In this document: in pieces, positions 58,833 to 64,000 of the stretch
Layout of the letters: each line of letters starts with the position of its first letter
Numbering within the stretch: the stretch's first letter is position 1
Source of the DNA: Pithys albifrons albifrons
Taxonomy: Eukaryota > Chordata > Aves > Passeriformes > Thamnophilidae
Direction of reading: 5' to 3'
Assembly (NCBI RefSeq): GCF_047495875.1
Contig: NC_092459.1
Span: forward strand, 43,979,414 to 44,043,413
DNA length: 64,000 nt
The notes under the pieces: model-generated
Told to the model about the DNA's origin: nothing
The model's database searches: none
The model's input: the letters and a program-made list of their open reading frames with translations, nothing else
Program-made: the position numbers and the translations under genes

Positions 58833-61800
58833 CTGTAAGAGAAAATTAAAATACATTAAATAGTTCTTTAAATAAACTCCATAGTAACTATGTATTCTAA
58901 TGGTCCTTATACATCTCTGACACCAAACTATATTAAGCAAAAGACTGCATTTGTTACTCAATGTTATTCAAGAGTGGTTAACTCTTCAGATAGCCAATAA
59001 TGTGACTTGACATTGGTGATCCCAAGTCCTGTGCCAAAAGCATTATCAGCACAGCCAAAGAGACTTCCTCATATGTGCCTCCCACTAAATGCAGACAGTG
59101 GAGCTGTCAGGAAGTAATATTTATCATCTAAACCCCTTGTACCTGCCCTCACTTTCCCACACCTAACTGTTGATTTTGGGACAGTCAGTTGACAGTGCTT
59201 TCCGTCTCCCAGACTCCACTGTCCTATCTCCTAAAGAAAAAATGCCAATGTTTTACACAAATTGGTCTTAACTAAGAGAAAAAATAGTTCAGTATCACAT
59301 TATTTAAGGAGACTGTGAATTTCAGAATATATGGAATGTAATTTTCCCATATTGCATAATATTTATCTAAAAGACAAAAATACACTGAAGTACCCTCACC
59401 ATGAACAAGCTTGATTTTTATTAAACTAAGGTATCTTTTTCTTTAGAAAAAAGGCAGTAGAATTTTTCTAGTTCAGTACATCTCAGCAAGAACTTTAAAT
59501 GCCAGGTCATGGAAATTGGCACACAAGCAGGAAAAGGAAAGAATATATTATCAAATTATTAGTGATTGAGAGTTCATTTTAACTTAACAGTTCACCCTAA
59601 ATTTCAACAAAACTAATGCAGGTTTACTTGTGTGACGACCTTACTGCTAGCAACCTAATCATGGTTCAAAAATTTCATCCAGATATTTTATTAAGCAAGT
59701 AAACTTCAGAAAATGAATTAGTAGAAAGCCTTGCAGGTCAAGTTACAAACACTGCTTGGACTTTGGAGCCATGTGCTAATTCTAGGACAAAAGGAAGATT
59801 CAAGATGAAGTCCTGGCATAGAACTGAGAATCAAGTTTCTCAGAAATTCTGTTTGCCAGAAAAATTTCAGAATCTTCAGAAGCTGGTGCCATTCATGTTT
59901 TAAATGTCAGTGTGCTGGATGTGGAAGGAAATTGCTTTTCACAGTTCAAAACTGTACTATACAATCTAGAGTCTCAGTTTGCAAAAATTCTTTGAAATAA
60001 GCTAAGAGACTTGGCTTTGGTCACAGTACCCATTTTAAAATGCTTCTTCTTTTGTAACTGATCAGATTCTGTTCCCTCCCATTTCACTGATCCAAGCTGC
60101 AAAATTCAGATTAAGAATATGAAACCATAGTGCCTGAAGCTTTTAAATCTGCCAAGATGTGCTTATCCTCAGAACCAGGCTTCTAACGATAGATGCCTGA
60201 AGCAACATGCATATTTTGACTTTATTATACTTGAAAAGGCTCAGGGATGCTACACTCAGCCCACCTTTATCCTTACAAAAGGACAGTCACAATTAAATCC
60301 TTTCAAAAAATCCTTTTCAAGCTGCCCTTACAATTTTACTCCTTGCATAAAAGGCATTTCTACCACTGCGCATTTTGGAGAAAGCTGTCATCTTAAAATG
60401 TACATTTTGCTCAAAGAATTTAGGTAACATTTTCAGTTTGGGGAGCTGCTTGCCTAGGATGTTTTTCTTATTTTCCCCTTCAACAAAAGCCCTTAAGATT
60501 CTTCAGGTAGAAATACCTTCCAGATTCAGTTTGTTCATATGTTACAGGGGCTATATTCTACCAAACCTTCTAATTATTAAAACTCTCTCTACACATTGTG
60601 ACTTCAAGAAATCTCTTCATTTCAGAAACAAATTATGTCTGCACAGGAGATCCATGTGCCACAGCTCAACAGAGCAGCATTTTTACAGCACTGATGACAG
60701 CAGACACTTTGTTTGGAAAAACGCAAGCAAGAAAGTATTTGAAGGCACTGGAACTGTTAGGACAGTACTGAATGACCACAGATGGAGGAAAGTGCTAAAG
60801 CAGGAACAGCTTTGTTTGCACTGCCTCAGGAAAACACAACCAAGAGAAAAAAATACCATAGAAACTAACTATTCTCACTGCAAAGATGAACTCAGGAGTA
60901 AACTAATAGAGTATGTGCACAACAAAACAAACTAACAAATCCGTTGACCTGGACAGAGATCCAAGAGAACCAATTCTCTTAAAAGAACAAATTGAATATT
61001 TGCACCCCAGGCTTTCCTCTCTTCTGACAGAAGCACAACACTCACTAAGCCTCATATGAGGCTCTAGAAGTTCAAACGATCAGAGAGTCAGCAGATCTCT
61101 CCAGATAAGCATACCATGAGATTTGAGAGTTTAGCCCTTCTCCCTGAGCCTTGCTTGAAACTATGGTGTGGTCAGAAACCATCATCAGAAAGCCAGGACC
61201 TGTTTCAGCTGGTGTCGCTCCCCACCAAAACACAGAGAGGGTGGGAAGCGGGTGTACAGAACAAGGATTAACATTTTCTCTGGATTATAAACAACTAACA
61301 ATTTTCAGTTACTCAGGTACATGCAAAATAAAAATTAATATATTTTTTTAATAAATAAATTTTATCTGGGTTTAAAATTAATGTATTACTGAATAACCAG
61401 TTTTATCTAGATATAAAATTAAAATTCATTTTGTTAGGCCAACAAAATGTCCCCAAGAGATTTATTCCTGGATCAAGAAGCATTTACCCTATCAGGAATT
61501 TTTACAACCTACACTCATTCTGTACTTCTCAACAGATAAAAGGATGAAGTAACATACAGACATTAAAAAATATTTTCTTGGGGTATTACATCATTCAAAT
61601 TTTCACTGTAACAATATAAACCAGGAGTGTATGTTTAATAGCTTACATTAACAGAATCCAGTGACCCTTCCCAGCATACTTAATAAGTATAAAATACTGG
61701 GTTTGTATTTATATACAGACATTTACTTAACAGTAATGTAAGCATTTTCAAGAACTTCTCAGACTGTCAAGTTTGTTTTTATCAGGCATTTTGTGAATAC

Positions 61801-63680
61801 AGCAAGCAAGACATTCAACAGCTACTGTTGAGCAAGCATATCTCCTTTCTACTCAAACAGGTCATTGGCACATATGATAAGCTCTCCAGGTATCAAACTT
61901 CAACACAGCAGAGTCATTTTGAACATTTAGGATAGTAAGAACATTCACTTTTAGTTTGTGAGAGAATATTGACGTTAATTACAGTGGTAAAGAATAAAAG
62001 CTATGGAGAAACAACTGGAATTACAGTGTAGTAAGAAGCTTCACAAACAGTGTGAGCACACTTGAGGTAACTTGTAAAAACAAAACCTGTGAAAGTGTGT
62101 GCAGATGCAGCAGCTCCTCCTGTCAAATCACTGTGTGTCAGATGCTGGACTGTTAGCAACTATTTCTGGTTAGCCCACCCTTCCACCTTAAAAGAGGCAA
62201 AGAAAATAATACACACCAATAGAAAAATCTCGTTGGATTTAAGATGTCTTAACACTGCAATATAGTATCAATGAAGTAGCTGTCATGAAGGAATACAGCT
62301 GCTCTGTCAAAATAAGACACACTCTTGTGGGTGTACATACACCCTTCTACATAGCTATTTATATACACCTACAGGAGACAAAAAGACCAACATAAAATCA
62401 CGTATGTAAGTAACTTCTTACCAAATATATTACTTAAAGGAATCAAGAAACATTGTATAAATTCTGGTATTTTGCAATTATTGTCTTGAGAGTTCATGGA
62501 ATACAATTTGCACAGCCTCTTCAACGCACTTTAAATATTTTCCCACAAGAAATTTGTCAACTTATGTACCATCACGTAAGTCATTCACTGCCAGTAGAAG
62601 TACATTACTTTCTTTTGCCAAAATTTTGGAGCAGTTAAATCTTTGGAACGTAAAAGTAGATATTAAATACAAAGATATTTTATAAATGCAGTTTGAACTT
62701 TACTTTTAACAGTGTGAATACTTAACTGAAGACTGGAAAGAAACTTTAAACAAGACTAGCCTATCAACATATCTTTAAGTTAATTCTATTTGCATGCCAA
62801 AGTTAAGATAACAAAAAAGTCTAAATACTGAAAAATAAAAAAGCAACGTTATCTAGAATGTTAGTACTAGCTGAAGTTAATGTCAATGACATGTCTGTGA
62901 AATTCCTTTAAATTTTGTAATTCTATTTTCTCAAAAAAATGTTTATCTTTAGAACAAACTCGGTACTTTCATTGTGAAATTTATCATGACAATGAACAAC
63001 CACTCACTCAATTATCTTCTAAAGATGTGGGTGAAAAATTTCAATAGATTTAGTGTTCTGTGCAATGTGTCGCATTACAAAGTATCAGTCAAGGGAGGGG
63101 GTCAGGCACCTAGACTCCTACTGCCAATAATTACTTTATGACCCAAATTTTTGGTGCAGTACAGTAATATTAACTACTACTTTTTCAACTCCAATATTTT
63201 TACTTCTGCCCTTATTTCCCTTCTGAAGATCTTGCTATCTACTTACTCAAATATCCAAAGGTCAAAATAACTGCAAATTTCAATTATCAGAAGAAAAATG
63301 GTATTTGCTCCAATTTTTCAATGCATTTTTCCTCCTCTGCCATTATCAGATTAACAGGCTGATAAACAAACCCAGTTTTTCTATTTGATTGGCTCCTTGT
63401 CTTGCACATTCTCCTCTTCTTCTCTGCATTCCTGACCTCATCAAAGCTCTGGCCTGCAGGTCAAATAAGACTCAGTCACCTACTCATTTTCCTCCAAAAT
63501 GCTGGAAAAATGGTCTGTTCCAAATGGTTCATGCAGCAGGAAGTGAGAGGCCAAAATAACTGAGAGGATGTGACATTTGGCTAACAGTTCCAATAGGCAG
63601 AAAGGCAAAGTCCCTATAAATTTCTAGAGATAACATGCTTAAATTCTCTATATAGTTCATACATTAGATATATATTGGAT

Positions 63681-63849
63681 TATCATCGAATCATGGAATA
63701 GCCTGAGTTGGAACGGACCTCAAAGATCCTCTAGTTCTGAACCCCCTGCCATAGACAGAGACAACTTTCACTAGACCAAGTTGCCCAGAGCTCCACCCAG
63801 CCTGTCCTTAAACACTTCCAGGGATGGGGCATCCACAACTTCTTCGGGT
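63681..63849 (-). mobile_element. CR1 LINE 3' fragment, about 170 bp
   Basis: Starts TATCATCGAATCATGGAATA, passes GAGTTGGAACGGACCTCAAA and CACTTCCAGGGATGGGGCAT, and stops at CACAACTTCTTCGGG. Minus orientation. Its 5' truncation point lies about 30 bp from the tRNA-like element. Confidence 0.93.
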
Positions 63850-63880
63850 ACTTTCCACCTCTATAAAGTCACTACGGGGC

Positions 63881-63953
63881 AGTCCCGTGGTGTAAAGGAG
63901 AGCACTCTGGACTCTGAATCCCAAGGACCTGAGTTCCAGTCTCAGTGGGACCG
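63881..63953 (+). tRNA. tRNA-Gln(CUG)-like gene, possibly a pseudogene
   Basis: The 73 bases fold as a cloverleaf. The D stem GTGT/GCAC and the T stem CTGAG/CTCAG pair fully (T-G wobble in the first), the anticodon loop is CTCTGAA with CTG at 63914-63916, and TTCCAGT forms the T loop. The body matches vertebrate tRNA-Gln (TGGTGTAA, GCACTCTGGACTCTGAATCC). Defects: an A-C mismatch at the first acceptor pair, two mismatches at the lower anticodon stem (CTGGA against TCCCA), and C in place of G or A in the TTCRA box. No T-run terminator is visible before the window ends. No encoded CCA, so not an obvious retrocopy of mature tRNA. A functional gene is less likely than a decayed copy or tRNA-derived element. 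Confidence 0.6.
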
Positions 63954-64000
63954 TCCCCTGGCAGTTCGATGCCTCCCTGCCATCCCATCCCGTCACATCT

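Larger units (their letters stand above)
58833..64000 (-). other. RTN4IP1 intron, continuing beyond the window (over 5.1 kb)
   Basis: No upstream RTN4IP1 exon found on the - strand. It holds a CR1 fragment (63681-63849) and a tRNA-Gln-like element (63881-63953). A 186-codon + strand open frame at 60375-60935 has no recognisable motif and is judged chance. Confidence 0.65.

Noticed and set aside
60375..60935. 186-codon open frame on the + strand
   Set aside because: No recognisable domain, atypical composition (Lys/His/Cys/Asn mix), antisense to RTN4IP1 intron and no splice signals; probably chance.
58833..64000. Upstream RTN4IP1 exons
   Set aside because: Looked for - strand sequence encoding the catalytic-domain segments known from human (for example LGRDVSG and VALTAWSA) and found none, so they are assumed to lie beyond the window.

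Overview
The window is vertebrate nuclear DNA and almost certainly from a bird. Its main repeats are seven CR1 LINE fragments with the avian-type 3' end (ATTCTATG-like octamer repeats). The two genes lie in the order known for vertebrate CRYBG1 and RTN4IP1 (human 6q21, chicken chromosome 3). Species cannot be fixed from sequence alone. All exon coordinates were read by hand from splice signals, reading phase and protein similarity; no alignment was run.

Positions 1-40081 (+) hold the 3' part of CRYBG1 (AIM1). Twenty-one coding exons were placed, with consistent phase at every junction. They encode 1,428 residues plus the stop. The order is a disordered N-terminal region (exon to 525, large exon 4701-6162, exon 6241-6417, small exon 8915-8962), then twelve beta/gamma-crystallin Greek-key motifs (9070-32327), then a C-terminal ricin-type beta-trefoil with three QxW motifs (33481-40081). 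The start codon and the first part of the gene lie left of the window. The 3' UTR probably runs to about 41650.

Positions about 41.6 kb to 64.0 kb (-) hold the 3' half of RTN4IP1, a mitochondrial NADPH oxidoreductase of the MDR/quinone reductase family. Five coding exons (58784-58832, 57243-57379, 55028-55211, 53598-53690, 42727-42843) encode the last 192 residues, from the nucleotide-binding GASGGVG loop to the stop. Upstream exons were not found and should lie beyond 64000. The genes converge tail to tail. The best poly(A) signals for each strand are only about 20 bp apart near 41.63-41.65 kb.

Between exons there are CR1 fragments, an unusual 11-bp T/C minisatellite (24 perfect units in three blocks, 11140-11403), a G/T-rich tract with a G-quadruplex motif (34134-34222), a few small tandem duplications, and a tRNA-Gln(CUG)-like element at the right edge. 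No new multi-gene system was seen. The most notable points are the minisatellite, a GC-AG intron just upstream of it, a 78-bp mini-intron with an in-frame stop, the regular exon-phase pattern of the crystallin repeats, and the tRNA-like element next to a CR1 end.
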